Shown here: in pieces, positions 8,821-16,598 of the stretch
Numbering within the stretch: position 1 is the first letter of the stretch
Layout of the letters: each line of letters starts with the position of its first letter
NCBI GenBank assembly: GCA_000620205.1
Contig: JHVP01000001.1
Coordinates: 62,001-126,000, forward strand
DNA length: 64,000 bases
Source of the DNA: Geodermatophilaceae bacterium URHA0031
GTDB lineage: Bacteria; Actinomycetota; Actinomycetes; Mycobacteriales; Geodermatophilaceae
Direction of reading: 5' to 3'
Translations under genes and position numbers: made by a program
The notes under the pieces: model-generated
What the model saw: only the letters and a program-made list of their open reading frames with translations
Told to the model about the DNA's origin: nothing
Databases searched by the model: none

Positions 8821-9846
8821 ATGAGTGGCAACGCCACGCACCGCTTCCGCAACACCAGCGTCCTGACCGTGCAGACGGCCGACGCCTCGCAGGTGGTCAC
8901 CTCCGACGACCTCGACGACCAGCTGGTCGACACCTACCGCCGGGTCGGGCTGCGCCCCGGCCTGCTCGAGCGGCTCTGCGGCATCCGCGAGCGCCGGTGG
9001 TGGGCCGACGGCGTCACCTTCGTCGACGGCGCGGCGATGGCCGGTGCCAAGGCGATCAGCGAGAGCGGCGTCGACCCGGCCGGCATCGGCGTCATGATCA
9101 ACACGTCGGTGAGCCGCAAGTACCTGGAGCCCTCCACCGCCGTCGCCGTGCACGACGCGCTCGGTCTGCCCCGCTCGGCGCAGAACTTCGACGTCACCAA
9201 CGCCTGCCTGGGCTTCATGAACGGCATGGAGCTCGCCGGGGCGATGATCGACTCCGGTCTGGTCGACCACGCGCTGATCGTCAACGGCGAGGACGCCCGG
9301 TCGGTCCAGGAGCGCACCGTCGACCGGCTCAACCGCCCCGAGACCGTGGCCCGGGACGTGCTCTCCCAGTTCGCCACGCTGACCCTCGGCTGCGGCGCGG
9401 TCGCCATGGTGCTCGGCCGCACCGACCAGCACCCCGAGGGCCACCGGATGGTCGGCTCGGTCAGCCGGGCCGGCACCGAGCACCACGAGCTGTGCGTCGG
9501 CGACAACGACATGATGCGCACCGACCTCAAGGGCCTGCTCGACGCGGGGATCGGGCTCGGTGTGGACATGTGGACCGAGGCCGGCGAGGAGTTCGACTGG
9601 CACGCCGGCATGTCCCGCTACGTCATCCACCAGGTGTCGAAGGTGCACACCGCGGCGATGTGCGAGAAGTTCGGCATCGACGAGTCCCGGGTGCCCAAGA
9701 CCTTCCCGACGCGGGGCAACCTGGGCCCGGCGTCGGTGCCGTTCACCCTGGCGACCGAGGCCGACGCGCTGGTCGACGGTGACCGGGTGCTGCTCATGGG
9801 CGTCGGCTCGGGCCTGAACACCGCCTGCCTCGAGATCGAATGGTGA
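8821..9846 (+). CDS. oleA: OleA: acyl-CoA head-to-head condensing enzyme (thiolase superfamily)
   Basis: A 341-residue KAS III-like enzyme that joins two long-chain acyl-CoAs into a 2-alkyl-3-ketoacid, the first step of long-chain olefin synthesis. The catalytic triad is visible as Cys129 (TNACLGF), His270 (YVIHQVS) and Asn300 (RGNLGPAS), with spacing matching described OleA proteins. The N-terminal segment VVTSDDLDDQLVDTYRRVGL is also OleA-like rather than FabH-like. The start has only a weak ribosome site. The 3' end overlaps oleBC by seven bases, so the three ole genes are one coupled operon. Confidence 0.92.
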   Translation: MSGNATHRFRNTSVLTVQTADASQVVTSDDLDDQLVDTYRRVGLRPGLLERLCGIRERRWWADGVTFVDGAAMAGAKAISESGVDPAGIGVMINTSVSRKYLEPSTAVAVHDALGLPRSAQNFDVTNACLGFMNGMELAGAMIDSGLVDHALIVNGEDARSVQERTVDRLNRPETVARDVLSQFATLTLGCGAVAMVLGRTDQHPEGHRMVGSVSRAGTEHHELCVGDNDMMRTDLKGLLDAGIGLGVDMWTEAGEEFDWHAGMSRYVIHQVSKVHTAAMCEKFGIDESRVPKTFPTRGNLGPASVPFTLATEADALVDGDRVLLMGVGSGLNTACLEIEW

Positions 9847-12359
9847 CCGCACCCCCCTCCGTCCCGCCGGGTCTGCCCGGGCTCGACCCCGCCTGGTCGC
9901 GGCACCTCACCGTCGCCGACGCCACCGGCACCAAGCACGAGTGGCACCTGCTCGACAACGGGGTCGCCGAACCGGTCGGCACGCTGCTGTGCGTGCACGG
10001 CAACCCCACCTGGTCCTACCTGTGGCGCCGGCTGCTGGCCGCCGCGCCGCCCGGCTGGCGGGTGATCGCCCCCGACCAGCTCGGCATGGGCTTCTCCGAG
10101 CGGCTGACCGGCCCGCGCCCGCTGGCCCAGCGGGTCGCCGATCTCGGTGACCTCACCGCGGCGCTCGGCGTCACCGGCCCGGTGGTCACCGTCGGCCACG
10201 ACTGGGGTGGCGTCATCTCCCTCGGCTGGGCGCTGCAGCACCGCGCGCAGCTGCGCGGTGTCGTCCTGGGCAACACCGCCGTCGCCATGCCCGAGGGCGA
10301 CCTCGGCCCCGCGCTGATCCGGCTCGCGCACGCCCCGGGCGTGCGCGCCGCCGTCACCGTCGGCACCCCGGTCTTCGTCCGGGCGACCACGGCGCTGTCC
10401 TGGCCGCCGCTGCCTGCCGCCGTCCGGGACGCCTTCGCCGCCCCCTACGGCACCCCGGCCCGGCGGCGCTCGGTCGGCGACTTCGTGGCCGACATCCCCT
10501 TTTCCCCCGGCCACCCGTCGCGGGCGGCGCAGGAGCAGGTCGCCGAGGGGATCCGGGACCTCGACGTCCCGGCGCTGCTGATGTGGGGGCCGCGCGACCC
10601 GGTCTTCGGCGAGCGCTACCTGGCCGACCTGCAGGAGCGGCTGCCGCAGGCGCAGCTGCACCGCTTCGAGGGCGCCTCGCACCTGCTGCCGGAGGACGCA
10701 CCGCAGTACGCGGACGCGATCGCGCAGTGGGTCACCGACCTGGACGCGCCGGCCCCGGCGGCGCCCCCGGCCCAGGCACCGACCGGGCACCTCTGGTCGG
10801 CGCTGACCGCGCGGGCCGACGACGACTCCCCCGCGGTGGTCGAGGTCGGCGGCGGCACGGTCAGCTGGGCCCAGCTGCACCGCCGGGTCGAGCACCTGGC
10901 CGCCGGGCTGGCCGGCGCCGGCATCCGTCCCGGGCACCGGGTCGCACTGCTCGTCGAGCCCTCGGCCGACCTCACCGCGTGCGTCTACGCGGTGTGGCGG
11001 GCCGGTGCGGTCATCGTCGTCGCGGACAAGGGTCTGGGGCTGGCCGGCATGCGCCGCGCCCTGCGCAGCGCCGGCGTCGACGCCGTCATCGGCGGGGCAC
11101 CGGGGCTGGCCGCGGCCCGGCTGATGCGGCTGCCCGGCCTCCGCATCGCCGCCGGCCGCGTGCCGGGCGCGCAGCACAGCCTGGCCGAGCTCGAGGCCCG
11201 GGGCGCCACGGCGGCCCCGCCCCCGGCGTCCCCGGCCGACGCGGACTGCGCGGTGCTGTTCACCTCCGGGGCGACCGGGCCGGCCAAGGGCGTCGTGTAC
11301 ACCCAGCGGCAGGCCCTCGCCCAGCTGGAGCTGGTGCGCAGCACCTACCGGCTCTCGCCCGAGGACCGGTTGGTCGCCGCGTTCGCGCCGTTCGCGATCC
11401 TCGGGCCGGCACTGGGCATCGGCTCCGCGGTCCCCGACGTCGACGTCACCGAGCCGGCGTCGCTCACCGCCGCGACGCTCGCCGACGCCGCTGCCGCGGT
11501 CGGCGGCACGGTCGTCTTCGCCTCACCGGCCGCGCTGCGCCGGGTGGTCGCCACCGCCGCGGAGCTGACCGCCGACCAGCGGACGGCGCTGGGCCGGGTG
11601 CGGCTCCTCATGTCGGCCGGCGCCCCGGTGCCGCTGGCGTTGCTCACCGCGCTGCGGGCGGTGCTGCCCGCTGCCGAGGCGCACACCCCCTACGGGATGA
11701 CCGAGGCGCTGCCGGTCACCGACGTGACCGCCGAGGAGATCGCGGCCGCCGGGCCGGGAGACGGCGTCTGCGTCGGCCGGCCGCTGCCCGGGGTCGAGGT
11801 CCGGGTCAGCCCGCTGACCCCGCTCGGGGCCGCCGACGGGCCGCTGACCGCCGACCCGGGCACGACCGGCGAGGTGTGCGTGCGCGGCCCGCACGTCAAG
11901 GACCGCTACGACGCGCTGTGGATCACCGAGCGCGCCGCCTCCCGGGACCCCGGCTGGCACCGCACCGGCGACGTGGGGCACCTCGACGACGCCGGCCGGC
12001 TGTGGATCGAGGGCCGGTTGCCGCACGTGGTCACCACGGCGGCGGGGGCGGTCACCCCGGTCGGGGTGGAGCAGCGGCTCGAGGCGCTGGACGCCGTCTC
12101 GGCCGCGGCCGTGGTCGGCGTCGGCCCGGCCGGTGCGCAGGTGGTCGTGGCGGTCGTCGTCCCGGCGACGGGCGGTCCGCGACGGCTCGGGCTAGCCGAC
12201 CCGGAGCTGGCCGACGCGGTGCGGCAGGCCGCCGGGACCGAGCTCGCGGCGGTGCTGGTCGACCGCCGGCTGCCGGTGGACATCCGGCACCAGTCCAAGG
12301 TCGACCGGCGCGCGGTGGCCGGGCAGGCGGCCCGGCTGCTGGCGGGCGCCCGCCGGTGA
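9840..12359 (+). CDS. oleBC: OleBC: fused beta-lactone decarboxylase and beta-lactone synthetase
   Basis: An 839-residue two-enzyme fusion. Residues 1 to about 300 are an alpha/beta hydrolase of the haloalkane dehalogenase group, with nucleophile Asp121 in GHDWGG; this is OleB, which decarboxylates the beta-lactone to a cis-olefin. After a Pro/Ala-rich linker (about 302-315) comes an AMP-forming ligase fold with TSGATGPAKG, YGMTEALP and WHRTGDVG; this is OleC, which makes the beta-lactone from the beta-hydroxy acid. Fused OleBC is known from other actinobacteria such as Micrococcus. It overlaps oleA and oleD. Confidence 0.92.
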   Translation: MVTAPPSVPPGLPGLDPAWSRHLTVADATGTKHEWHLLDNGVAEPVGTLLCVHGNPTWSYLWRRLLAAAPPGWRVIAPDQLGMGFSERLTGPRPLAQRVADLGDLTAALGVTGPVVTVGHDWGGVISLGWALQHRAQLRGVVLGNTAVAMPEGDLGPALIRLAHAPGVRAAVTVGTPVFVRATTALSWPPLPAAVRDAFAAPYGTPARRRSVGDFVADIPFSPGHPSRAAQEQVAEGIRDLDVPALLMWGPRDPVFGERYLADLQERLPQAQLHRFEGASHLLPEDAPQYADAIAQWVTDLDAPAPAAPPAQAPTGHLWSALTARADDDSPAVVEVGGGTVSWAQLHRRVEHLAAGLAGAGIRPGHRVALLVEPSADLTACVYAVWRAGAVIVVADKGLGLAGMRRALRSAGVDAVIGGAPGLAAARLMRLPGLRIAAGRVPGAQHSLAELEARGATAAPPPASPADADCAVLFTSGATGPAKGVVYTQRQALAQLELVRSTYRLSPEDRLVAAFAPFAILGPALGIGSAVPDVDVTEPASLTAATLADAAAAVGGTVVFASPAALRRVVATAAELTADQRTALGRVRLLMSAGAPVPLALLTALRAVLPAAEAHTPYGMTEALPVTDVTAEEIAAAGPGDGVCVGRPLPGVEVRVSPLTPLGAADGPLTADPGTTGEVCVRGPHVKDRYDALWITERAASRDPGWHRTGDVGHLDDAGRLWIEGRLPHVVTTAAGAVTPVGVEQRLEALDAVSAAAVVGVGPAGAQVVVAVVVPATGGPRRLGLADPELADAVRQAAGTELAAVLVDRRLPVDIRHQSKVDRRAVAGQAARLLAGARR

Positions 12360-13318
12360 GGGTGCTGGTCACCGGCGCCAGCGGGATGCTGGGCCGGGCC
12401 ACCGCGACCGCGCTGATCGAGCGGGGCGACGACGTCACCGTGCTGCAGCGGCGACCGGCGAGCCTGCCCTGCCGCGAGGTCCTGGGTGACGTCGCCGACC
12501 CCGGCGTCGTGGCCTCCGCGGTGACCGGGCAGGACACCGTGGTGCACCTGGCGGCGAAGGTCGACGTGACCGGGCGCTGGGCCGAGTACGAACGGGCCAA
12601 CGTCACCGGCACCCGGGTCGTCGTCGACGCGTGCCGGCGAGCCGGGGTGCGGCGACTGGTGCACGTCTCCTCACCCTCGGTCGCGCACGGCGGCGCCGCG
12701 CTGGTCGGCGTCGGTGCCGGGCCGGCCGACCCCGCGCGCGCCCGCGGGCACTACTCGCGGTCCAAGGCCGCCGCCGAGCGCGAGGCGCTGGCGGCGGACT
12801 CGGCCGGGCTCGCCGTCCTCGTGGTCCGGCCGCACCTCGTCTGGGGGCCTGGTGACACCCAGCTGGTCGAGCGGGTCGTCGAGCGTGCCCGCGCCGGCCG
12901 GCTGCCCGTGATCGGGTCCGGCGCCGCGCTCATCGACACCACCTACGTCGACAACGCGGCCGACGCCCTGGTCGCCGCCGTCGACGCCGCGGTGCACGGC
13001 GAGGCGCTGGTCGTCTCCAACGGCGAACCGCGGCCGGTGGCCGAGGTCATCGCCCGGCTGTGCCGCGCCGCCGGGGTGCCCGCGCCGCGCCGCCGGGTCC
13101 CCGTCCCGGTCGCCTGGGGAGCCGGGGCCGTGGTGGAGGGGGTCTGGGCGGCGACCCGGCGGCGCGACACCCCGCCGCTGACCCGCTTCCTCGCCGAGCA
13201 GCTGTCCACCGCGCACTGGTTCGACCAGCGCCGCACCCGCTCGGTGCTGCGCTGGACGCCGCGGGTGGGCCTGGAGGAGGGCTTCACCCGGCTGGCCGCC
13301 GCCTACGCACCCGGCTGA
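12356..13318 (+). CDS. oleD: OleD: 2-alkyl-3-ketoalkanoic acid reductase
   Basis: A 320-residue extended SDR that reduces the OleA product to the beta-hydroxy acid used by OleC. The Rossmann motif GASGMLGRA is at residues 7-15, and the catalytic pair is Tyr133 and Lys137 (YSRSK). The 3-beta-HSD-like C-terminal half (TRFLAEQLSTAHWFD) fits OleD. The GTG start overlaps the oleBC stop as GTGA. It completes the set oleA-oleBC-oleD needed to convert acyl-CoAs to membrane-associated long-chain olefins. Confidence 0.9.
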   Translation: MRVLVTGASGMLGRATATALIERGDDVTVLQRRPASLPCREVLGDVADPGVVASAVTGQDTVVHLAAKVDVTGRWAEYERANVTGTRVVVDACRRAGVRRLVHVSSPSVAHGGAALVGVGAGPADPARARGHYSRSKAAAEREALAADSAGLAVLVVRPHLVWGPGDTQLVERVVERARAGRLPVIGSGAALIDTTYVDNAADALVAAVDAAVHGEALVVSNGEPRPVAEVIARLCRAAGVPAPRRRVPVPVAWGAGAVVEGVWAATRRRDTPPLTRFLAEQLSTAHWFDQRRTRSVLRWTPRVGLEEGFTRLAAAYAPG

Positions 13319-13470
13319 GCGACGGGAGAGGTCGGGCCAGCGGCTGCCCCCCAGCCCGCTCGCCACGTCGCGAACCGTGGTCGCCGCGCCCGCGCCTCGT
13401 GCCATCGCCCGAGGGCTGGAACAGCCGGGACGGCGCAGCAGAGCACGCCGGAAGTCGAGGAGCTGGGCGG

Positions 13471-13483
13471 TAGCGTCGGGACG
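13471..13483 (+). promoter_or_regulatory. Leaderless -10 element of the DUF4239 gene
   Basis: TAGCGT fits the actinobacterial TANNNT -10 pattern and ends six bases before the GTG at 13483. No ribosome site is present, so transcription probably begins at the start codon. Confidence 0.5.
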
Positions 13484-14292
13484 TGGCGGCACTGGTCACC
13501 TTCGTCGTGGTCCTGTCGGGAGCACTGGGGTTGCTGGCGCAGCGCCGCCTCGCCACCCGCGTGCAGACCGAGAGCCAGGACTCCGCCGAGGGGATCCCGG
13601 TCACCGACCTGCTGGCCCCCGTGCGCATCCTCGTGGCGCTCGTGCTCGCGTTCGTCCTCTTCCAGACGTTCTCCTCCTACGAGGACGCCAGCGACGCCGC
13701 CAACGACGAGGCCGGCGCCGTGTCGACCGAAGCCGTGGCGGCCGGGCTCCTCCCGTCGCCGACCGGGCCGGACCTCGTCGGCCTGCTGCGCTGCTATGCC
13801 CGCGCCGTGGCGGGCCCGGGGTGGTCGTCGCTCGAGGCGACCCGCCGGACCTCGTCGATCTCCAGCGAGGCCGATGCGCGGGTCGCGGCCGCGGTCGCCC
13901 AGGCACAGGAGGCCGGCGGCAACGAGACCCTGCTGGCCGAGGTCGTGACCGCCGAGCGCGGCCGCGCCGCGGCTCGGCAGGTCCGTCTCGCCGAGGCCGC
14001 GCCGTCCGTGCCGGGCATCGTGACGGGGCTCCTGATCGGCTGCGTCGCCATCACCGTCGCGTCCACGGCCGCGTTCGCCAGCCGCCGTATCCGCCCGAGC
14101 CTGCGGTGGACGCTGCTGGGCGTCACCGCCCTCATCTTCACGGCGTCGCTGCTGGTGATCCTCGACCTCGACCGCCCTTTCGGCGGCGTGGCCAGGATCG
14201 ACCCGACGGCCATGCAGGCCGTGGAGGAGCAGCTCGGCATCACGTCCTCGGGCGCACACCCTCCGTGTGACCAGTCCGGCGCGCCCCGGTAG
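13483..14292 (+). CDS. DUF4239 (bestrophin-like domain) membrane protein
   Basis: A 269-residue membrane protein with the DUF4239 layout: an N-terminal segment (residues 2-18), a second near 45-62 ending in the family-like LFQTFSSYEDASDAANDEA, a charged central region of about 110 residues, and two more segments near 183-203 and 208-226. The family is distantly bestrophin-like, and a channel role has been proposed but not shown. It stands alone between the ole operon and the small-gene block; the GTG start appears leaderless. Confidence 0.72.
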   Translation: MAALVTFVVVLSGALGLLAQRRLATRVQTESQDSAEGIPVTDLLAPVRILVALVLAFVLFQTFSSYEDASDAANDEAGAVSTEAVAAGLLPSPTGPDLVGLLRCYARAVAGPGWSSLEATRRTSSISSEADARVAAAVAQAQEAGGNETLLAEVVTAERGRAAARQVRLAEAAPSVPGIVTGLLIGCVAITVASTAAFASRRIRPSLRWTLLGVTALIFTASLLVILDLDRPFGGVARIDPTAMQAVEEQLGITSSGAHPPCDQSGAPR

Positions 14293-14406
14293 GGCCCCGG
14301 GTCGGGTCTCGGCGGAGTGCTGCTCACCCCCGCGGTGGGAGCAGACCACCCTCTCCCTCGACAGCCGTCCTCAGCCCTGATGTCTGGGGCAGCCCTACGG
14401 TGGCTC
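14293..14406. other. Intergenic stretch, no feature seen
   Basis: This is the first part of a 318-base gap (14293-14610) between the DUF4239 gene and the small 76-residue gene. I see nothing here apart from the duplicated promoter TACGGT at 14396; the rest of the gap holds the decayed gene copy described next. Confidence 0.5.
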
Positions 14407-14530
14407 GTGGCCCACGACCCGCGGGCGGAGGGCCTTCAGCTCCTCGAGCCCGGGCTGCCGGAGGCCCCGCCGCGGCTGAGCGGCGTCGGCGGTTCGCGGC
14501 ACTGGCGGTGGACGACGACGAGGGCTCGGT
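14407..14530 (+). pseudogene. Decayed partial duplicate of the gene at 15161
   Basis: From about 14386 the DNA closely resembles the stretch from about 15140: shared pieces include CCTACGGTGGCTCGTGGCC, GGGCTGCCGGAGGCCCC and CTGGCGGTGGACG. The copy has the same TACGGT -10 element and the same GTG spacing. It begins VAHDPRAEGLQLLEPGLPEAPPRLS against MAYDRLAESVRLIEHGLPEAPARLS, then loses frame (the match continues one frame over as ALAVDDDEG). Similarity fades after about 14530. The start frame stays open by chance into the next small gene. Confidence 0.65.
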
Positions 14531-14610
14531 CCTGTCACGGCGCGCCGTTTCGCCCGACGCGGCTGGGGCAGACCTGGAGCAGCCACCGTTCCGACACGGA
14601 GGAGGCTGCC

Positions 14611-14841
14611 ATGACCGAGACCGGTCGCCCCTACGGCGGCGTCAACGAGCGCCCCGACGACACCGACGTGCTCCCTGGCGAGCGCCCCGCGCACGAGAGC
14701 GTCGGCGCCGACCCCGCTCAGGAGCCCCGGGCCGCGGCGGGGCCGATGTCCGAGGACGTCACCCGGGTGCCCGACCGTGCGCCGGACGACCCGGAGGCCA
14801 AGGGCCCCGGCATCGCCGACGCCACGGGTCCCACCGGCTGA
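14611..14841 (+). CDS. Small acidic, probably disordered protein
   Basis: A 76-residue protein that is almost entirely Pro, Gly, Asp, Glu and Arg with no hydrophobic core. It is probably disordered and of unknown function. The ATG follows a strong ACGGAGGAGG site, which argues for an internal start even though the frame is open upstream through the decayed gene copy. Similar short acidic proteins of unknown role are common in actinobacteria. Confidence 0.6.
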   Translation: MTETGRPYGGVNERPDDTDVLPGERPAHESVGADPAQEPRAAAGPMSEDVTRVPDRAPDDPEAKGPGIADATGPTG

Positions 14842-14933
14842 CCGTGGTGCTCCGGGGCGACCACGGGGAGGATCCTGGCGCGCCGAGCCGTCCTCCCCTT
14901 CCCGGCGCGATCGGCGGCTCCTGGCGTCGGTCC

Positions 14934-15095
14934 ATGACCCAGGAGCCACTGCGGTGCCGGCTCGGGTTCCACTCCTACGTCCAGCGACATCGGGACGGCG
15001 AGCGGCCCTCGGGTCCGGACGACAAGATCTGCCGGCGGTGCGGGAAGCGCACGGGTGCACCCTTCGGGAACGCGCCGACGGTCTTCCCCGGGTGA
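14934..15095 (+). CDS. Small zinc-ribbon-like protein
   Basis: A 53-residue basic protein. It has one Cys near the start (RCRLGFH) and a CRRCGK knuckle near residue 38, preceded by a hydrophilic hairpin (GERPSGPDDKI). This layout matches a common class of tiny actinobacterial proteins with C-x(n)-H and CxxC metal-binding ends. No obvious ribosome site is seen. Function unknown; the call rests on the Cys/His arrangement. Confidence 0.5.
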   Translation: MTQEPLRCRLGFHSYVQRHRDGERPSGPDDKICRRCGKRTGAPFGNAPTVFPG

Positions 15096-15149
15096 CCTCC
15101 GCGGCGGTGGCGGTGAAGGCGTGAGGGCCTCCTGATCCGGGTCGGCCCC

Positions 15150-15161
15150 TACGGTGGCTCG
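15150..15161 (+). promoter_or_regulatory. Leaderless -10 element, duplicated at 14396
   Basis: TACGGT ends five bases before the GTG at 15161, and the identical element with the same spacing precedes the decayed copy at 14407. Its conservation in the duplicate suggests the whole promoter-plus-start segment was copied. Confidence 0.45.
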
Positions 15162-15817
15162 TGGCCTACGACCGGCTGGCGGAGAGCGTCCGGCTCATCG
15201 AGCACGGGCTGCCGGAGGCCCCGGCCCGGCTGAGCCGTCGCCGGCGCTCCGCAGCCCTGGCGGTGGACGTCGACGGGGACGTCGCCTGCACCCGGTTCGT
15301 CGTGCGCGGCGCCGGGCACTTCCGGCAGGAAGCCCACGTCCTCGTCCGCCGCGGCGGCACCTGGACCATCGTGGGCGGCGGCGGTGGCGGTAGCGAGACC
15401 GACGGCCTGGCCGACCGCCCCTCGACCGAGCAGCTGGGCCGTCCGGTGGTCGTCGAGGGCAGTGGCTCCGTGCTGGACAGCGCCGGCCGGCTGCTGCCCT
15501 GGGGTGCCCGGTACGTCCGGTACGCAGGGGTGCTGGCGAGCAGTGCCGTGCACGCCGTCGAGGTGGGCGACCGGGTACTCGCGGTCCCCCGGCACGGCCG
15601 GCTCGTCGTCGTCTGGGCCACCCGTCGGCCGCCCGGGCGCGGTGGCGTGCGCAGCCGACGGCCGGGTCCTCTGCGACGTCGCGCTGGCCGCCCCCTGAGT
15701 CAGCCGGTCCAGGGCGGGGCGACTCCCCAGCCCCACCGGGGCACCGGTGCCGCGGTCACCACGGCGGCACCGGGCTGGGAGTTGGTCAGCGCCAGCCGGG
15801 TGCCCCACTCCACGTAG
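15161..15817 (+). CDS. Hypothetical protein, probably frameshifted near its end
   Basis: The first 160 residues look like genuine coding sequence, with repeated beta-strand/hairpin patterns (VACTRFVVRGAGHF, GRPVVVEGSGSVLDSAGR, HGRLVVVWATR). After about 15640 the frame becomes Arg-rich and runs 118 bases into the opposite-strand globin gene. The +1 frame there reads AVACAADGRVLCDVALAAP and stops at 15698, two bases before the neighbour's stop codon. So the natural end is probably 15698 and a one-base change lies around 15635-15655. A decayed N-terminal copy lies at 14407. I do not recognise the family. Confidence 0.55.
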   Translation: MAYDRLAESVRLIEHGLPEAPARLSRRRRSAALAVDVDGDVACTRFVVRGAGHFRQEAHVLVRRGGTWTIVGGGGGGSETDGLADRPSTEQLGRPVVVEGSGSVLDSAGRLLPWGARYVRYAGVLASSAVHAVEVGDRVLAVPRHGRLVVVWATRRPPGRGGVRSRRPGPLRRRAGRPLSQPVQGGATPQPHRGTGAAVTTAAPGWELVSASRVPHST

Positions 15818-16461
15818 CCGACGAACGCCGCCCGGAACTCCGGGTCGGCGGGCAGCCCGGCCTCGTCGAGGGAGTCCAGCAGCAGGGCGACCCAGCGCCG
15901 CCGCTGCGGCTCGGTGATCGCCTTGCCGAGGTGGTGGCCGAGCATCGCGGGGTAGCCGCCGCGCTCCCGGGTGTAGCGGTCCGGGCCGCCGAACACCTCG
16001 GCCAGCCACATCGCCACGTGCCGCGGGTGCTCGTCGTCCATGTGCGCGAAGAGCGGTCCGATCAGCTCGTCGGGCAGCACCTTGGCGTAGAACACCTCGG
16101 TCAGCCGCTCGAGTGCCGCCGTCCCGCCCGCCCAGTCGAACAGCGTCGGCACCGCGGCGCCGGCGCCGTGCACCGCCGTGGGTGCGTAGTGGCGCATCTC
16201 CTCGATGTCATCGACGTAGGGGCGGACGGCGGCGAGGAAGTCGGGGAACAGCTCCCCACCGCGGAAGCCCTGCAGGTGGTCCGCCGCCGACGTCCAGGTG
16301 ATCCGCAGAACCGAGCAGGCGGGCTCGTCGACGCTGCGGCTGAGCTCGAAGTCGACGCACTGCCGTGCCCGGGCGAGCACGTCCGCCGCGCGTGCGTAGT
16401 CGATGAGGAACGCGGCCTGGCGCTCCGCGGGGACCCGGTACCGGATGTACTCGACGATCAT
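15700..16461 (-). CDS. ABM domain fused to group II truncated haemoglobin
   Basis: A 253-residue chimera. Residues 1 to about 95 form an antibiotic-biosynthesis-monooxygenase-type ferredoxin-like fold (starting MIVEYIRYRVP, with CVDFELSRS and SAADHLQGF). Residues from about 105 form a truncated globin with TLFDWAGG, VLPDELIGPLFAHM and the proximal-His region GYPAMLGHHLGKAI. Such a truncated haemoglobin-ABM fusion has been described in Streptomyces. Haem-linked oxygen or NO chemistry is plausible but the substrate is unknown. A near-consensus promoter lies just upstream. Confidence 0.85.
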   Translation of the reverse strand: MIVEYIRYRVPAERQAAFLIDYARAADVLARARQCVDFELSRSVDEPACSVLRITWTSAADHLQGFRGGELFPDFLAAVRPYVDDIEEMRHYAPTAVHGAGAAVPTLFDWAGGTAALERLTEVFYAKVLPDELIGPLFAHMDDEHPRHVAMWLAEVFGGPDRYTRERGGYPAMLGHHLGKAITEPQRRRWVALLLDSLDEAGLPADPEFRAAFVGYVEWGTRLALTNSQPGAAVVTAAPVPRWGWGVAPPWTG

Positions 16462-16486
16462 GTCGGCTCCCACCGTCGGTCCGGTG

Positions 16487-16515
16487 ATTACAGCGTTACA
16501 GGGCCGTCCGGTCAA
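16487..16515 (-). promoter_or_regulatory. Promoter of the ABM-globin gene, overlapped by a direct repeat
   Basis: On the minus strand TTGACC (16515-16510) and TGTAAT (16492-16487) are separated by exactly 17 bases, the best promoter match in the window. CTGTAA occurs twice, eight bases apart, covering the -10 and the spacer, as an operator might. The leader would be about 20 bases with a GGGAG ribosome site. Confidence 0.65.
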
Positions 16516-16598
16516 GATGCCGTGCGATGGCGGACCATGGAGGGGCGAACCGGCCGCCGCCCGGATCCGAACACCCAGCACCGAGGCGAGGAGGACGG

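Noticed and set aside
9840-12359. OleB and OleC as two genes merged by an assembly error
   Set aside because: The frame is continuous through a linker and fused OleBC is a known actinobacterial arrangement.
14407-14841. One 144-residue protein covering the decayed copy and the small acidic gene
   Set aside because: A strong GGAGGAGG site precedes the internal ATG at 14611, and the upstream part has lost the frame of its homologue.
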